Assembly: GCA_900546785.1 (NCBI GenBank)
Contig: URED01000016.1
Coordinates: 1 to 44,980, forward strand
Length of the DNA: 44,980 nt
Direction of reading: 5' to 3'
DNA from: an uncultured Oscillospiraceae bacterium
GTDB lineage: Bacteria; Bacillota; Clostridia; Oscillospirales; Acutalibacteraceae
In this document: piece after piece, positions 26,376 through 36,083 of the stretch
Layout: every line of letters begins with the position of its first letter
Numbering within the stretch: the stretch's first letter is position 1
Program-made: the position numbers and the translations under genes
Notes under the pieces: generated by a model
Databases searched by the model: none
Told to the model about the DNA's origin: nothing
Seen by the model: only the letters and a program-made list of their open reading frames with translations

Positions 26376-28784
26376 ATGGATTATGATTTTAAAAAGGTAG
26401 AAAAAAAGTGGCAGGATATATGGTATTCCCAAAATACCTTTGCCGCCAAGGATGATTATTCGCTGCCCAAATTCTATTGCCTTGTTGAGTTCCCGTATCC
26501 GAGCGGGCAGGGTCTCCATGTAGGTCACCCGCGTTCCTATACGGCGCTTGATATCGTTGCAAGAAAGAAAAGGCTCCAGGGCTATAACGTGCTTTATCCG
26601 ATGGGCTGGGACGCATTCGGCCTGCCTACCGAGAATTATGCCATCAAAAACCACGTTCACCCTGCGGAGGTCACGAAGAAGAACATAGCCCATTTCAAGA
26701 GCCAGCTTCAGGCGCTCGGCTTTTCGTTTGACTGGACAAGAGAGATCAATACAACCGACCCCGATTATTATAAGTGGACGCAGTGGATATTCATTCAGCT
26801 CTTTAAAAAAGGGCTTGCCTATAAAAAGAAGATGGCGGTCAACTGGTGCACCTCCTGTAAATGCGTGCTTGCAAACGAAGAGGTGGTAAACGGCGTGTGC
26901 GAGCGCTGCGGCTCAGAGGTCATAAGAAAAGAACAGAGCCAGTGGATGCTTAAGATAACAGAATATGCAGACAGGCTCGTTAACGATCTGGATAAGGTGG
27001 ATTTTATAGACCGCGTTAAGGTGCAGCAAAGAAACTGGATCGGCAAGAGCCACGGCGCAGAGGTCGATTTCGGCACCACCCTCGGCGATACGCTGACGGT
27101 ATATACCACAAGGTGTGATACGCTGTTCGGCGCAACCTATATGGTCATTTCGCCGGAGCACCCGTATATAGAAAAATGGGCGCCTCAGCTTAAAAATATG
27201 GACGAAGTGCGCGCCTATCAGCAGGAAGCGGCCAAAAAAAGCGATTTTGAGCGTACAGAGATTAATAAGGATAAAACCGGCGTAAGGCTGGACGGCGTTA
27301 TGGGTATCAATCCCGTAAACGACAAAGAAATCCCGATCTTTATTTCAGATTACGTGTTGACCTCCTACGGCACCGGCGCCATCATGGCCGTTCCCGCTCA
27401 CGATACGCGCGACTGGGAATTTGCCAAGAAATTCGATCTGCCGATCATTGAGGTCGTTGCCGGCGGAGAGGACGTTCAGAAAGAGGCGTTTACAGACTGC
27501 GCAACCGGCAAGCTCGTAAACAGCGGCTTTATTACCGGCATGAGCGTTGAGGAAGCCAAAAAGGCAATGACCGAATGGCTTGAAAAAGAGGGCAAAGGCC
27601 GCGAAAAGGTCAATTTCAAGCTGCGCGACTGGGTGTTCAGCCGCCAGCGTTACTGGGGCGAGCCGATTCCCATCGTAAAATGCGAAAAATGCGGTTATGT
27701 TCCGCTTCCGGAAAGCGAGCTTCCGCTCCGGCTGCCCAATGTGGATTCCTATGAGCCTACCGATACCGGCGAATCCCCGCTTGCAAAGATGACGGATTGG
27801 GTAAATACCGCCTGCCCGTGCTGCGGCGGTCCTGCCAAGAGAGAAACGGATACAATGCCCCAGTGGGCAGGCTCGTCATGGTATTTCTTAAGGTATACCG
27901 ATCCGCACAACGATAAGGCGCTTGCCTCAAAGGAGGCGCTTGATTACTGGACTCCCGTGGACTGGTATAACGGCGGTATGGAGCATACGACCCTGCATCT
28001 GCTTTACAGCCGCTTCTGGCATAAATTTCTTTATGATATCGGCGTGGTTCCCACTTCAGAGCCGTATATGAAGCGCACATCGCACGGTATGATCCTCGGT
28101 GAAAACGGCGAGAAGATGAGCAAATCAAGAGGCAATGTTGTAAATCCCGATGATATCGTTGACCGTTACGGTGCGGATACGATGCGCCTTTATGAAATGT
28201 TTATCGGCGATTTTGAAAAGGCCGCTCCTTGGAATTCGGATTCCATAAAGGGCTGTAAAAGGTTTGTTGAGCGCTACTGGAATCTTCAGGAGATCGTTTG
28301 CGATTCAGATGAATACAGCGCGGATATAGAACCGCTTATGCACAAGACGATCAAAAAGGTTACGGAGGATATTGATAATCTTAAGAGCAATACGGCCATC
28401 GCGGCTATGATGACGCTGCTCAACAAGATCTATGAGAAAAAGAGCATAACGAAAGCAGAGCTCAAAACACTTACCATTCTGCTCAATCCGTTTGCCCCTC
28501 ACGTAACGGAGGAAGTCTGGGAAAGAATGGGCTTCGGCGGCGCCGTTCATGAGGCAAGCTGGCCCGAATATGACGAATCCAAAACGGCCGAAAACACGGT
28601 TGAGATCGTTTTGCAGATCATGGGCAAGGTGCGTTCCCGTATGACCGTTGCCGTTGATATGCCCAAGGATGAAGTGCTTGCCCTTGCAAAGGCGGATGAA
28701 AAGATAGCCGCCGCAATAGAGGGCAAAACCATCAAAAAAGAAATTTACGTGCCGAATAAGCTTGTAAATATTGTTGCGGTTTGA
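26376..28784 (+). CDS. leuS: leucyl-tRNA synthetase
   Basis: LeuRS charges tRNA-Leu and edits misactivated norvaline. The start is ATG 26376, 10 bases after AAGGAGG (26359-26365), giving 802 residues, the typical bacterial length. The class I motifs are HVGH (48-51) and KMSKS (580-584). A zinc-binding CTSC...CERC lies near 155-180, the CP1 editing domain spans about 220-400 with its conserved TxxxGxGxxMxVPAHDxRD-type segment ([20 protein letters not shown]), and the anticodon-binding helices end the protein. No T-box leader is present, since rsfS abuts it. Confidence 0.98.
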   Translation: MDYDFKKVEKKWQDIWYSQNTFAAKDDYSLPKFYCLVEFPYPSGQGLHVGHPRSYTALDIVARKKRLQGYNVLYPMGWDAFGLPTENYAIKNHVHPAEVTKKNIAHFKSQLQALGFSFDWTREINTTDPDYYKWTQWIFIQLFKKGLAYKKKMAVNWCTSCKCVLANEEVVNGVCERCGSEVIRKEQSQWMLKITEYADRLVNDLDKVDFIDRVKVQQRNWIGKSHGAEVDFGTTLGDTLTVYTTRCDTLFGATYMVISPEHPYIEKWAPQLKNMDEVRAYQQEAAKKSDFERTEINKDKTGVRLDGVMGINPVNDKEIPIFISDYVLTSYGTGAIMAVPAHDTRDWEFAKKFDLPIIEVVAGGEDVQKEAFTDCATGKLVNSGFITGMSVEEAKKAMTEWLEKEGKGREKVNFKLRDWVFSRQRYWGEPIPIVKCEKCGYVPLPESELPLRLPNVDSYEPTDTGESPLAKMTDWVNTACPCCGGPAKRETDTMPQWAGSSWYFLRYTDPHNDKALASKEALDYWTPVDWYNGGMEHTTLHLLYSRFWHKFLYDIGVVPTSEPYMKRTSHGMILGENGEKMSKSRGNVVNPDDIVDRYGADTMRLYEMFIGDFEKAAPWNSDSIKGCKRFVERYWNLQEIVCDSDEYSADIEPLMHKTIKKVTEDIDNLKSNTAIAAMMTLLNKIYEKKSITKAELKTLTILLNPFAPHVTEEVWERMGFGGAVHEASWPEYDESKTAENTVEIVLQIMGKVRSRMTVAVDMPKDEVLALAKADEKIAAAIEGKTIKKEIYVPNKLVNIVAV

Positions 28785-28791
28785 TAAATAC

Positions 28792-28821
28792 GGCGCGGCG
28801 GATCCTTGCCGCGCCTTTTTT
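28792..28821 (+). terminator. terminator-like hairpin between leuS and the glycosidase genes
   Basis: GGCGCGGC (28792-28799) pairs perfectly with GCCGCGCC (28808-28815) around an eight-base loop, followed directly by six T residues. It lies 7 bases after the leuS stop and only 2 bases before the GAGG ribosome binding site of the next gene. It should end most leuS transcripts, or attenuate entry into the glycosidase genes. Confidence 0.85.
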
Positions 28822-28834
28822 ACGAGGTAATGCC

Positions 28835-31800
28835 ATGAGTGATAAAAAGAAGATTTATACCGTTGCCACAGCGCATCTTGATACGGTTTGGAGCTGGGAT
28901 TTTGAAAAGACCGTTTCCGAATACATATACAACACGCTTGTGGATAATTTCAAGCTACTCAAAAAGTATAAGACCTATAAGTTCAATTTTGAAGGCTCTT
29001 ACCGCTATGAGCTGATGCAGGAATACTATCCCGAGCTGTTTGAGGAAATGAAAAAATATGTGGAGAGCGGCAGGTGGAACGTCTGCGGCTCCGCATTTGA
29101 AAACGGAGATACGAATATTCCTTCTCCCGAAGCGCTTTTCAGGAATATCCTGATCGGCAATTCCTATTTTGATAAAACCTTCGGCAAGCGCAGCAAGGAT
29201 ATCTTCCTGCCGGATTGCTTTGGCTTCGGCTGGGCGCTTCCGTCCATTGCCCACCATGCAAATCTGCTTGGCTTTACCACCCAAAAGCTTGCCTGGGGCA
29301 GCGCTTACGGCGTGCCCTTTGATCTCGGAAAGTGGTACGGTGTGGACGGCAATTCTATCTATGCCAGCTGCAATCCGCACGATTATTATTTTACGCTTAC
29401 GCAGCTCCGCCACTGGGATTTCGTTAAAAACAAGCTGAAGACCAATGAAAAATACGATCTGGATTGGACTTATGTTTTCCACGGTATCGGCGACCGCGGC
29501 GGCGCGCCCAAGGAAAAATCCGTTGCCTTTGTTGAAAAAGAGGCAGAGGAGAATAAAAACAGCAATACAGAGGTCTATGTTGCCACGGCGGACGAGATCT
29601 TCCGCGATATGGAAAATAAGCTGACCGATGAACAGAAAAATAAGCTTCCGCAGTGGAAAACGGAGCTTGTTATGCAGAATCACGGCGTGGGCGGCTATAC
29701 CTCAAGAGCCGTCGGCAAAAGGTGGAACAGGTGTTGTGAGGAGCTTGGCAATCTTGCCGAGATCGCAGGCGTGGAGGCAGAATATTTAGGCGCGGCTGAT
29801 TACAACAAGCCTGTTTTAACAAGGGCTTGGAAACGCGCCATTGCGCATCAGTTCCATGATGATATGCCCGGCACCAGCGTGCAGCGCGTTTACCGCCGCA
29901 GCTGGAACGATCTTGCCCTCTCCGCAAATCAGTTCACTTCAGAGCTGGAGACGGCTTCCTGCGGCATCGGTTCCCTTATGAAGACGGATTTCTGCGAGGG
30001 TATTCCCGTTATGGTCTCGAATCCGGTGGAAGCAGATACTTCCTGTGCCGTAACGATCTACCTCGGCGGCATGAAAACGCAGTACGTCCGCGTGTTTGAC
30101 GACAGCGGCAAAGAGGTCAAAAGTCAGGTGAATTCGGAAAAGGACGGCGTTAAGGAGATCCTGTTCATCGCCGATGTCAAGAGCCTTGGCCATCGCGTTT
30201 ATGATGTGCGCCCAAGCGATATTCCCTGCCGCCTTGAAACGGATCTTAAAATAGATACGGAAAATACGCTTGAAAACGAAAAGTATATCGTAACGCTCAA
30301 TAAGATGGGCAATATCACGTCAATACTTGATAAATCGCTCGGTGAAAAAGAGCTTCTGAAAGAGCCGATCATCCTCGGCCTGTTCAAATATACCGGATCA
30401 AGGCAGTGGCCGGCATGGGAGATGAATTTTAAAGAGGCAAATAAAGAGGCGGACAGGATCCCCCGCCTTGTAAGCGTTTCCATAGAGGAAACAGGCCCGG
30501 CAAGAGCGGCGTTCAAGGTTGTTCAGCAGGATAAAAACCGTTCGCGTTTTACTTATTATATCGCCCTTACGAGCGGCGGCAAATGTGTGGAGGTCTATTC
30601 GGAAATCGAATGGCAGAATCTCTGCACCATGGCAAAGCACAGATTTTCATTTACCTGCTCCAATAAAGAGGCATCCTTTGACCTCGGCCTCGGCGTGATC
30701 AAAAGAGGCAATATGAATGAAAAGCTTTTTGAAGTGCCGGCGCAGAAATGGGCGGATATAACGGATGAAAGCGGCGAATACGGCGTTTCCGTTATCAGCG
30801 AATGCAAATACGGCTGGGATAAGTTTAAGGACGATACTCTGCGCCTTACCGTTTTGCACACCCCGCGTAAGAATTACAGGATTGATTCCATGCAGTCCAT
30901 GATGGATATTGGTTTAAACAGATATTCGTTCGCCGTATTCAGCCATGAGGGCGCCGATCTTGCAGATACGCAGCTGGAAGCGCGTAAATTCGTTCAGCCG
31001 CTGACTGCATATGTATGCGCAAAGCATGCGGGCGCGCTGGGAACATCTTACAGTTTCGGCGGCGTTTCGTCAAACAACGTCATGATCCGCGCCATCAAAA
31101 AAGCGGAGGACAGCGATGAGATCGTTGTTCGCCTTAACGAGGGCGCAGGCAAAAAGCTGGATCGGTTTACGCTCACCCTCGGCGAGGGTGTGGAAAGCGC
31201 CAGAGAGATCTATGCAAGCGAGGAGCCGCTCGGCGATGCTGTAGTTGAAAACGGCAGCCTTGTGACCTCATTTACGCCGTATCAGATACGCAGCTTTGCG
31301 CTCACGCTCAAAAAGAGCGGCGTTCAGGCGAAAAAAACGGTTTCGGTACCGGTGCAGCTTGAATATGATAAGAATATGATCACTTCAAACGGCGAGCGCG
31401 GCGGCGATTTTGAAAAAAATATCCCGCGCGAGCTGATCCCTGCGGAGATCACGGCAAACGGTGTGCGCTTTGAAATATCGCAAACCGATAAAAACGCCTG
31501 CATTATGAAGGGGCAGACCGTAAGGCTTTCCGAAAATGCGCAAAAGCTCTGCCTGCTTTGTGCCTCTACCGCAGGAGATAAGACTGTTAAATTTGATGTG
31601 GACGGCGAAACGGTAACACGCAGGATCCTAAGCGCCGCAGAGCCTTTTGCAGCGTGGGATCTGCCCGATCTCGGCGACGTTGCCTACGTTAAGCACGGCA
31701 AGCTCGGGTTTGAGGCAACGCACAGCCATACGCTCGGAAAAGATAATATCGCTCAAGGCCTTTGCTTCTATATAACAGAGATAGATGTTAAGGGCAAGAG

Positions 31801-32032
31801 CACGGTCATACTGCCTGTTGATAAGGATGTTGTTGTGCTCTCCGCCGCAGAAGTTTCAAATGCAAACGGCGCTATCGTTTCCAAAACCTTTGACGAGGTG
31901 GATGAAGACCGCGAGCAGACCTTCTATATGACATTTGGAGAATATGTGCGTTACTGTTGGTTCAAATGTGTTTGGAACCTGAATGATAAAGATGAATTTA
32001 TTACCGCGATAAACAGAGGAAGAAAAAAGTGA
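28835..32032 (+). CDS. GH38 family alpha-mannosidase
   Basis: GH38 enzymes remove alpha-linked mannose with retention and need zinc. The start is ATG 28835 with GAGG at 28824-28827; a longer frame from 28781 would run through the terminator hairpin. The 1065-residue protein has no signal peptide and should be cytoplasmic. AHLDTVWSW (13-21) supplies zinc ligands His14 and Asp16, SGRWNVCGSAFENGDTN (78-94) the next acids, and DIFLPDCFGFG (122-132) the nucleophile Asp127, which is also a ligand. A helical middle domain with HQFHDDMPGTS and a long beta-sandwich C-terminus follow. The next gene overlaps as GTGA. Confidence 0.92.
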   Translation: MSDKKKIYTVATAHLDTVWSWDFEKTVSEYIYNTLVDNFKLLKKYKTYKFNFEGSYRYELMQEYYPELFEEMKKYVESGRWNVCGSAFENGDTNIPSPEALFRNILIGNSYFDKTFGKRSKDIFLPDCFGFGWALPSIAHHANLLGFTTQKLAWGSAYGVPFDLGKWYGVDGNSIYASCNPHDYYFTLTQLRHWDFVKNKLKTNEKYDLDWTYVFHGIGDRGGAPKEKSVAFVEKEAEENKNSNTEVYVATADEIFRDMENKLTDEQKNKLPQWKTELVMQNHGVGGYTSRAVGKRWNRCCEELGNLAEIAGVEAEYLGAADYNKPVLTRAWKRAIAHQFHDDMPGTSVQRVYRRSWNDLALSANQFTSELETASCGIGSLMKTDFCEGIPVMVSNPVEADTSCAVTIYLGGMKTQYVRVFDDSGKEVKSQVNSEKDGVKEILFIADVKSLGHRVYDVRPSDIPCRLETDLKIDTENTLENEKYIVTLNKMGNITSILDKSLGEKELLKEPIILGLFKYTGSRQWPAWEMNFKEANKEADRIPRLVSVSIEETGPARAAFKVVQQDKNRSRFTYYIALTSGGKCVEVYSEIEWQNLCTMAKHRFSFTCSNKEASFDLGLGVIKRGNMNEKLFEVPAQKWADITDESGEYGVSVISECKYGWDKFKDDTLRLTVLHTPRKNYRIDSMQSMMDIGLNRYSFAVFSHEGADLADTQLEARKFVQPLTAYVCAKHAGALGTSYSFGGVSSNNVMIRAIKKAEDSDEIVVRLNEGAGKKLDRFTLTLGEGVESAREIYASEEPLGDAVVENGSLVTSFTPYQIRSFALTLKKSGVQAKKTVSVPVQLEYDKNMITSNGERGGDFEKNIPRELIPAEITANGVRFEISQTDKNACIMKGQTVRLSENAQKLCLLCASTAGDKTVKFDVDGETVTRRILSAAEPFAAWDLPDLGDVAYVKHGKLGFEATHSHTLGKDNIAQGLCFYITEIDVKGKSTVILPVDKDVVVLSAAEVSNANGAIVSKTFDEVDEDREQTFYMTFGEYVRYCWFKCVWNLNDKDEFITAINRGRKK

Positions 32033-33411
32033 AAGACCCGTTTGAAAATACCTGGATAAATGGCAATAACGGCGTGCCGCTCAATTCGCCGGAAGTCGAA
32101 AGGCTCATTTCCGTAAAGCCGTCTAAAAATCAGCTTGCGCTTGCAGAAAAACCGTTTTATCTTTTTATGCACTTCGGTATGAATACCGCTACGGCAAGGG
32201 AATGGGGCGCAGGCAATGAAAAAGCAGCAGATTTTACAATCAAAAAGATAAATGCCGCGCAGTGGGTAAGATGCGCCGTTTCCGCCGGAGCAACCGGTAT
32301 CATCCTTACCTGTAAACACCATGAAGGCTTTTGCCTCTGGCCAAGCGAATACACCTCTTTTTCCGTAAAATATACGGATTTTGAGGGCGATATCGTCAAA
32401 ATGGTCTCAGATGAATGCCATAAGGCAGGGCTTGATTTCGGCGTCTATCTTTCCCCATGGGATATGCACGAGCCAACGTACGGCACCCCGGATTATAACG
32501 ATTATTTCTGCAATCAGCTGACCGAGCTTTTAACCGGCTACGGCGAAATATCTGAGGTGTGGTTTGACGGCGCAAAGGGCGCCAATGCCAAGGCATTTGA
32601 ATATGACTGGCAAAGATATTATAAGCTTATAAGAGAGCTCCAGCCCGGCGCCAACATCGCCGTCTGCGGCCCGGATATCAGATGGGTCGGCAACGAGGGC
32701 GGCAAAACGCGGAAATCGGAATTTTCCGTTGTTCCCGCATATTTAAGAATGGCGGAGACCGTTGCTGAAAAAAGCCAGCAAAACGCGGCGGACGCCAAGG
32801 ATATGCAAAAGCGCACTTCAACGGATGAGGATCTCGGCAGCCGTGAACTGCTCAAAAACTGCCCGGAGCTTTGCTGGTACCCTGCGGAGGTGGATGTTTC
32901 TATCCGCAAGGGCTGGTTCTATTCCAAAAAGACCAATCTTACCGTTAAAAGCGCTAAAAAACTTTTTAATATTTATATCCGTTCGGTGGGAAATAACTGC
33001 ACGCTGCTTTTGAATGTGCCGCCAAGCGATAAGGGCACGATTCATATGAAAGACGCAATGGCGCTGCGCGCTCTCGGTAAAAAGATCAGGGAGATGTATT
33101 CCAAGCCTGTTATCGTTCAGAAATTCGGCATGCTGAAAGAAACGGACGGCGTTTTGGATTTTGCGTTCAACAGCGAAAAGAAAATCAGATATATCATACT
33201 TAAAGAGGATATCCGTTATTCCCAGCGTGTGGAAGCTTTTGATGTTTATCTTAAAAAAACGAACGGCAAGTATATTCACGTTTATTCCGGCACGGTCATC
33301 GGCTCGAGCAAGATCGTTCAGCTGCGCGGTGTAAAATGCAGCGGCGCAAGAGTGGTCGTTCGTCAGAGCAGAAGCACGCCCGTAATGAAAGAGATCGGTT
33401 TTTATGAATGA
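32029..33411 (+). CDS. GH29 family alpha-L-fucosidase
   Basis: The 460-residue protein starts at GTG 32029, overlapping the alpha-mannosidase stop. The (beta/alpha)8-like catalytic domain (about 35-345) shows MHFGMNT (47-53), LTCKHHEGFCLW (93-104) with the substrate-binding His pair 97-98, and VWFDGAKG (177-184), where Asp180 is the likely nucleophile. A small beta domain of about 110 residues follows. The sequence looks like GH29 subfamily B, which favours alpha-1,3/1,4-linked fucose, but that assignment is by impression. There is no signal peptide. Together with GH38 it would degrade imported fucosylated, mannosylated oligosaccharides. Confidence 0.9.
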   Translation: MKDPFENTWINGNNGVPLNSPEVERLISVKPSKNQLALAEKPFYLFMHFGMNTATAREWGAGNEKAADFTIKKINAAQWVRCAVSAGATGIILTCKHHEGFCLWPSEYTSFSVKYTDFEGDIVKMVSDECHKAGLDFGVYLSPWDMHEPTYGTPDYNDYFCNQLTELLTGYGEISEVWFDGAKGANAKAFEYDWQRYYKLIRELQPGANIAVCGPDIRWVGNEGGKTRKSEFSVVPAYLRMAETVAEKSQQNAADAKDMQKRTSTDEDLGSRELLKNCPELCWYPAEVDVSIRKGWFYSKKTNLTVKSAKKLFNIYIRSVGNNCTLLLNVPPSDKGTIHMKDAMALRALGKKIREMYSKPVIVQKFGMLKETDGVLDFAFNSEKKIRYIILKEDIRYSQRVEAFDVYLKKTNGKYIHVYSGTVIGSSKIVQLRGVKCSGARVVVRQSRSTPVMKEIGFYE

Positions 33412-34360
33412 GTTTTATATCGCACTGGCGGCGCTGCTTGCGGCATGTGCCGTCGTGCTCGGTATCCTTTTGAAAAACTGCGTTTTGCTCAGGCGCAGCG
33501 GCAAAAAGATTAACCGCCTTGATCTCAGCGGTTTTGAGCTTGTGTTCGCAGATGATTTTAACGGCACGGGTCTTGATACGGCCGTATGGCGAGGAGAGGG
33601 TAAAGCCGCGCCTCGGCGCGGCGGGTATTGGGATGATTCCTGCATCCGCGTTTCGGATTCAGATCTGATTATCGATATCGAATACCGTCCAAACGGCGCG
33701 CTCGGCGCAGGCTGGTATACGGGCGCCGTCAGAACAGAGCCTTCGTCGGAAAACAGCGGCTTTTTGCAGAAATACGGATATTTTGAATGCAGATGCCGCG
33801 TGCCGAAGATCAAAGGCGCGTGGGCGGCGTTTTGGCTCATGCCGAAGGGCAATTTTGAAAATTGTGACGAGAACAGCGGCAGGGACGGCAGCGAGATCGA
33901 TGTTTTTGAATCCATGTATGCCTTTTCTCCGCTCTACCCAATCAAAAACAGCGTTACCCATGCCGTGCATATCGGCGGCTACGGAAACGGGCTTAAAAGT
34001 ATAGGTTCACCGAATTTCTTTTTTAAAGATCTGTATGATTCCTATCATACCTACGGTGTTAAATGGGATGAGAGCGGCTATGTTTTCTATATTGACGGCG
34101 TTGAGAGTTGGCGAACGAACGAGACCCGCTTTAAAGGGAAAAGATACAGCAATGTTTCCCATACGCCGGAATATATGCTGCTCTCCTGCGAGGTTGCCGG
34201 TTCAGATAAAAACGGAAAAGTTATTCCGGGGCGCGAATATAACAAAAGAGGAAAGCTCGTAAGATCCTGGAACGGAAACCCGAATCAAAACAGCAGAAAG
34301 GAAAAATATTCCTTCTGCATCGATTATATACGCGTGTACGGAAAACGCAGCCCCCAATAA
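33404..34360 (+). CDS. membrane-anchored GH16 family glycoside hydrolase
   Basis: GH16 enzymes cut beta-1,3/1,4 glucans, galactans and related polymers. The 318-residue protein begins with a hydrophobic stretch (about 5-28) that should anchor it to the outside of the membrane. An LAAC at 12-15 could be a lipobox, but the n-region has no positive charge. The jelly-roll domain contains GSEIDVFES (162-170), the E-x-D-x-x-E catalytic motif with Glu164, Asp166 and Glu169, preceded by KYGYFECRCRVPKIKGAWAA and followed by the concave-face Trp/His residues. It overlaps GH29 by 8 bases and is the only secreted member of the trio. Confidence 0.9.
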   Translation: MNEFYIALAALLAACAVVLGILLKNCVLLRRSGKKINRLDLSGFELVFADDFNGTGLDTAVWRGEGKAAPRRGGYWDDSCIRVSDSDLIIDIEYRPNGALGAGWYTGAVRTEPSSENSGFLQKYGYFECRCRVPKIKGAWAAFWLMPKGNFENCDENSGRDGSEIDVFESMYAFSPLYPIKNSVTHAVHIGGYGNGLKSIGSPNFFFKDLYDSYHTYGVKWDESGYVFYIDGVESWRTNETRFKGKRYSNVSHTPEYMLLSCEVAGSDKNGKVIPGREYNKRGKLVRSWNGNPNQNSRKEKYSFCIDYIRVYGKRSPQ

Positions 34361-34377
34361 ATTTACAGTAAAAATAA

Positions 34378-34417
34378 AAACGCGGTTTCAGACGCTTACA
34401 GTCTTGAAATCGCGTTT
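34378..34417. terminator. bidirectional terminator between GH16 and the radical SAM gene
   Basis: AAACGCG plus GTTTCAGAC (34378-34393) pairs with GTCTTGAAA plus TCGCGTTT (34401-34417) with one bulged T and one G-T pair. A-rich and T-rich flanks suit termination on both strands. The TAA stop of the minus-strand gene lies in the loop. Confidence 0.75.
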
Positions 34418-35262
34418 AATACTTTCTTTTTGTCCGCGCTCCAGAGCGGCGCAATCAGGTCTTTTTTAGCGCCGTCGCCCGTCAGGCGGTGGATAACGAT
34501 ATCTTTCGGTATGATTTCTACGCAGCTTTTAATTATATCCAGGTATGCTTCAAAGCTCAGTGCCTCAAATTTGCCCGCCTCGTAATCTTTCGCAAGATCG
34601 GTGCCGCGCAAAACATGCAAAAGCTGCAATTTGATGCCGTCTATCCCGCTCTTGCAGGCGTAGTCAACACTTTGGAGCATATCGGTTTTGCTCTCTCCCG
34701 GCAAACCTAAAATGATGTGGCATACAACATTCAGCCCTGCGGCTTTCAGGCGGGAGACCGCGCAGTCATAACAGGAAAGGTCATACCCGCGGCGTATATA
34801 TTCCGCGCTTTTTTCATGTATCGTCTGCAAACCGAGTTCAACCGAAACGGGCTTGATCTCATTTAAGTCTTTCAGCAGATCTATAACCTCATCCGGCAGG
34901 CAGTCCGGGCGTGTGGCAACGGAAAGCATCACGATATCGGGGTGGTCTATCGCCTCGGTAAATTTTTTTCTCAGTATTTCCGCCGGCGCATAGGTGTTTG
35001 TGAACGCCTGAAAATAGGCAATATATTTCCCGTTTTTTATCTTTTTTCTGACTCTTTTTTTACCGTTTTCGATCTGCTGAGTTATCGATAATTCGGGACT
35101 TTCGGCAAAATCACCGCTGCCGCCCGCAGAGCAGAATATACAACCGCCGGTGCCGAGCGTACCGTCTCTGTTTGGGCAGGTGAAACCGCCGTTTATGCTG
35201 ATCTTGTATACCTTGCAGCCGAATCTTTCCCGCAGGTATCTGTTAAAGCTGTAATATTCCAT
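34396..35262 (-). CDS. TIGR01212-type radical SAM protein (YtqA/YhcC)
   Basis: The 288-residue protein carries the unusual radical SAM cluster spacing of this family: Cys29, Cys41 and Cys44 in FTCPNRDGTLGTGGCIFC. SVATRPDCL and the SVELGLQTIHEKS segment follow, and VVCHIILGLPGESKTDM is the SAM-binding strand. A carrier-type C-terminal region ends at 288. The physiological substrate is, to my knowledge, undefined. It overlaps the upstream phosphatase gene by 20 bases, so translation is probably coupled; no clear ribosome binding site is visible. Confidence 0.88.
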   Translation of the reverse strand: MEYYSFNRYLRERFGCKVYKISINGGFTCPNRDGTLGTGGCIFCSAGGSGDFAESPELSITQQIENGKKRVRKKIKNGKYIAYFQAFTNTYAPAEILRKKFTEAIDHPDIVMLSVATRPDCLPDEVIDLLKDLNEIKPVSVELGLQTIHEKSAEYIRRGYDLSCYDCAVSRLKAAGLNVVCHIILGLPGESKTDMLQSVDYACKSGIDGIKLQLLHVLRGTDLAKDYEAGKFEALSFEAYLDIIKSCVEIIPKDIVIHRLTGDGAKKDLIAPLWSADKKKVLNAISRL

Positions 35263-36025
35263 TTGCTATACTGAAAAATTCTTCAAGATTCCTTCCGCCG
35301 GAGCATACGTAGGATTGTATCCCTGCCGGGTCTATTTCTCCGCCGTCGGCAGTCATGCAGATTCCGCCCGCCTCTTTCAAAATAACGCTCGCCGCCGCAA
35401 TATCCCACGGGCGCAGGATCAGCTCATAGTAAAGATCGGCTTTTCCTGCGGCAACGTAGCAGATGTCCAGCGCGGCAGAGCCGGAGCGGCGCACCTCAAG
35501 GCATTTGTAAAAGATCTCTTTTGTAAGTTCAAAGGTCTTTTCGGCAAGCTCGCGCTCATAGGGGCAGGTGCCGAAGAGCACAAGGCTGTCTTTAAGCGTG
35601 CAGGCGGAAGCCTGTATTCTTTTTCCGTTCAGATATGCGCCCTTGCCTTTTTCTGCGTAAAACAGATTATCAAGATCCGGGTCAAGCACAACGCCCGCAA
35701 TCAGCTCTTTATCTTTGGCAAGACCAACGGAGATCGCGCTGTGCTGAAAGCCTTTCACAAAATTCGTTGTTCCGTCTATCGGGTCTATGATAAAGCAGTA
35801 GCCGTCCGTAAGCTCTTTTGCGCCGTCTCCCTCTTCGCCCAAAAACGAACAGCCCGGTGTGATCTTCGCAAGCTCGTCAAAAAGATATTGCTGTATCCTG
35901 CCGTCGTATTCCGTAACAAGATCCACGTCCGAGCTTTTTGTTTTTATTCCAAGGCCGCCGTGCGCGCTTTTGTATATCTTTTGCGCGCCGCGTACGGCTC
36001 TGATGATCTCTTCAAGCATCGTCAT
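35243..36025 (-). CDS. inositol monophosphatase family protein
   Basis: The 260-residue protein belongs to the lithium-sensitive, magnesium-dependent sugar phosphatases. FLGEEGD provides the first metal-binding Glu, DPIDGTTNFVKG (81-92) is the signature with Asp81 and Asp84, and RPWDIAAASVILKEAGG supplies the C-terminal Asp. The substrate could be inositol phosphate, fructose bisphosphate, 3'-phosphoadenosine phosphate or another sugar phosphate. AGGAG (36030-36034, minus strand) lies 4 bases before ATG 36025 and 10 before ATG 36019, so either start is possible; the earlier GTG at 36037 overlaps the site. Confidence 0.9.
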   Translation of the reverse strand: MTMLEEIIRAVRGAQKIYKSAHGGLGIKTKSSDVDLVTEYDGRIQQYLFDELAKITPGCSFLGEEGDGAKELTDGYCFIIDPIDGTTNFVKGFQHSAISVGLAKDKELIAGVVLDPDLDNLFYAEKGKGAYLNGKRIQASACTLKDSLVLFGTCPYERELAEKTFELTKEIFYKCLEVRRSGSAALDICYVAAGKADLYYELILRPWDIAAASVILKEAGGICMTADGGEIDPAGIQSYVCSGGRNLEEFFSIANGILQL

Positions 36026-36044
36026 CGCTCTCCTCACTTAAAAT

Positions 36045-36072
36045 ATTCTATCATAATAAAAATTTAATTCAA
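36045..36072 (-). promoter_or_regulatory. promoter of the phosphatase/radical SAM pair
   Basis: On the minus strand TTGAAT (36067-36072) and TAGAAT (36045-36050) are spaced by 16 bases. Transcription would begin near 36038, leaving a 5' leader of only about 13 bases that contains the AGGAG site. Confidence 0.6.
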
Positions 36073-36078
36073 TATAAT
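36073..36078 (+). promoter_or_regulatory. possible -10 box of murT, implying a leaderless or near-leaderless transcript
   Basis: A perfect TATAAT ends only 5 bases before the murT ATG at 36084, and no ribosome binding site lies between. The -35 region is poor (ATCATA at 36050-36055, spacing 17). Either the message is leaderless or the true promoter and start lie elsewhere. Confidence 0.4.
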
Positions 36079-36083
36079 TTATT

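Noticed and set aside
28781..28834. Longer N-terminus for the GH38 gene starting at TTG 28781.
   Set aside because: It would run through the terminator hairpin and overlap the leuS stop; ATG 28835 has its own ribosome binding site and begins the conserved sequence.
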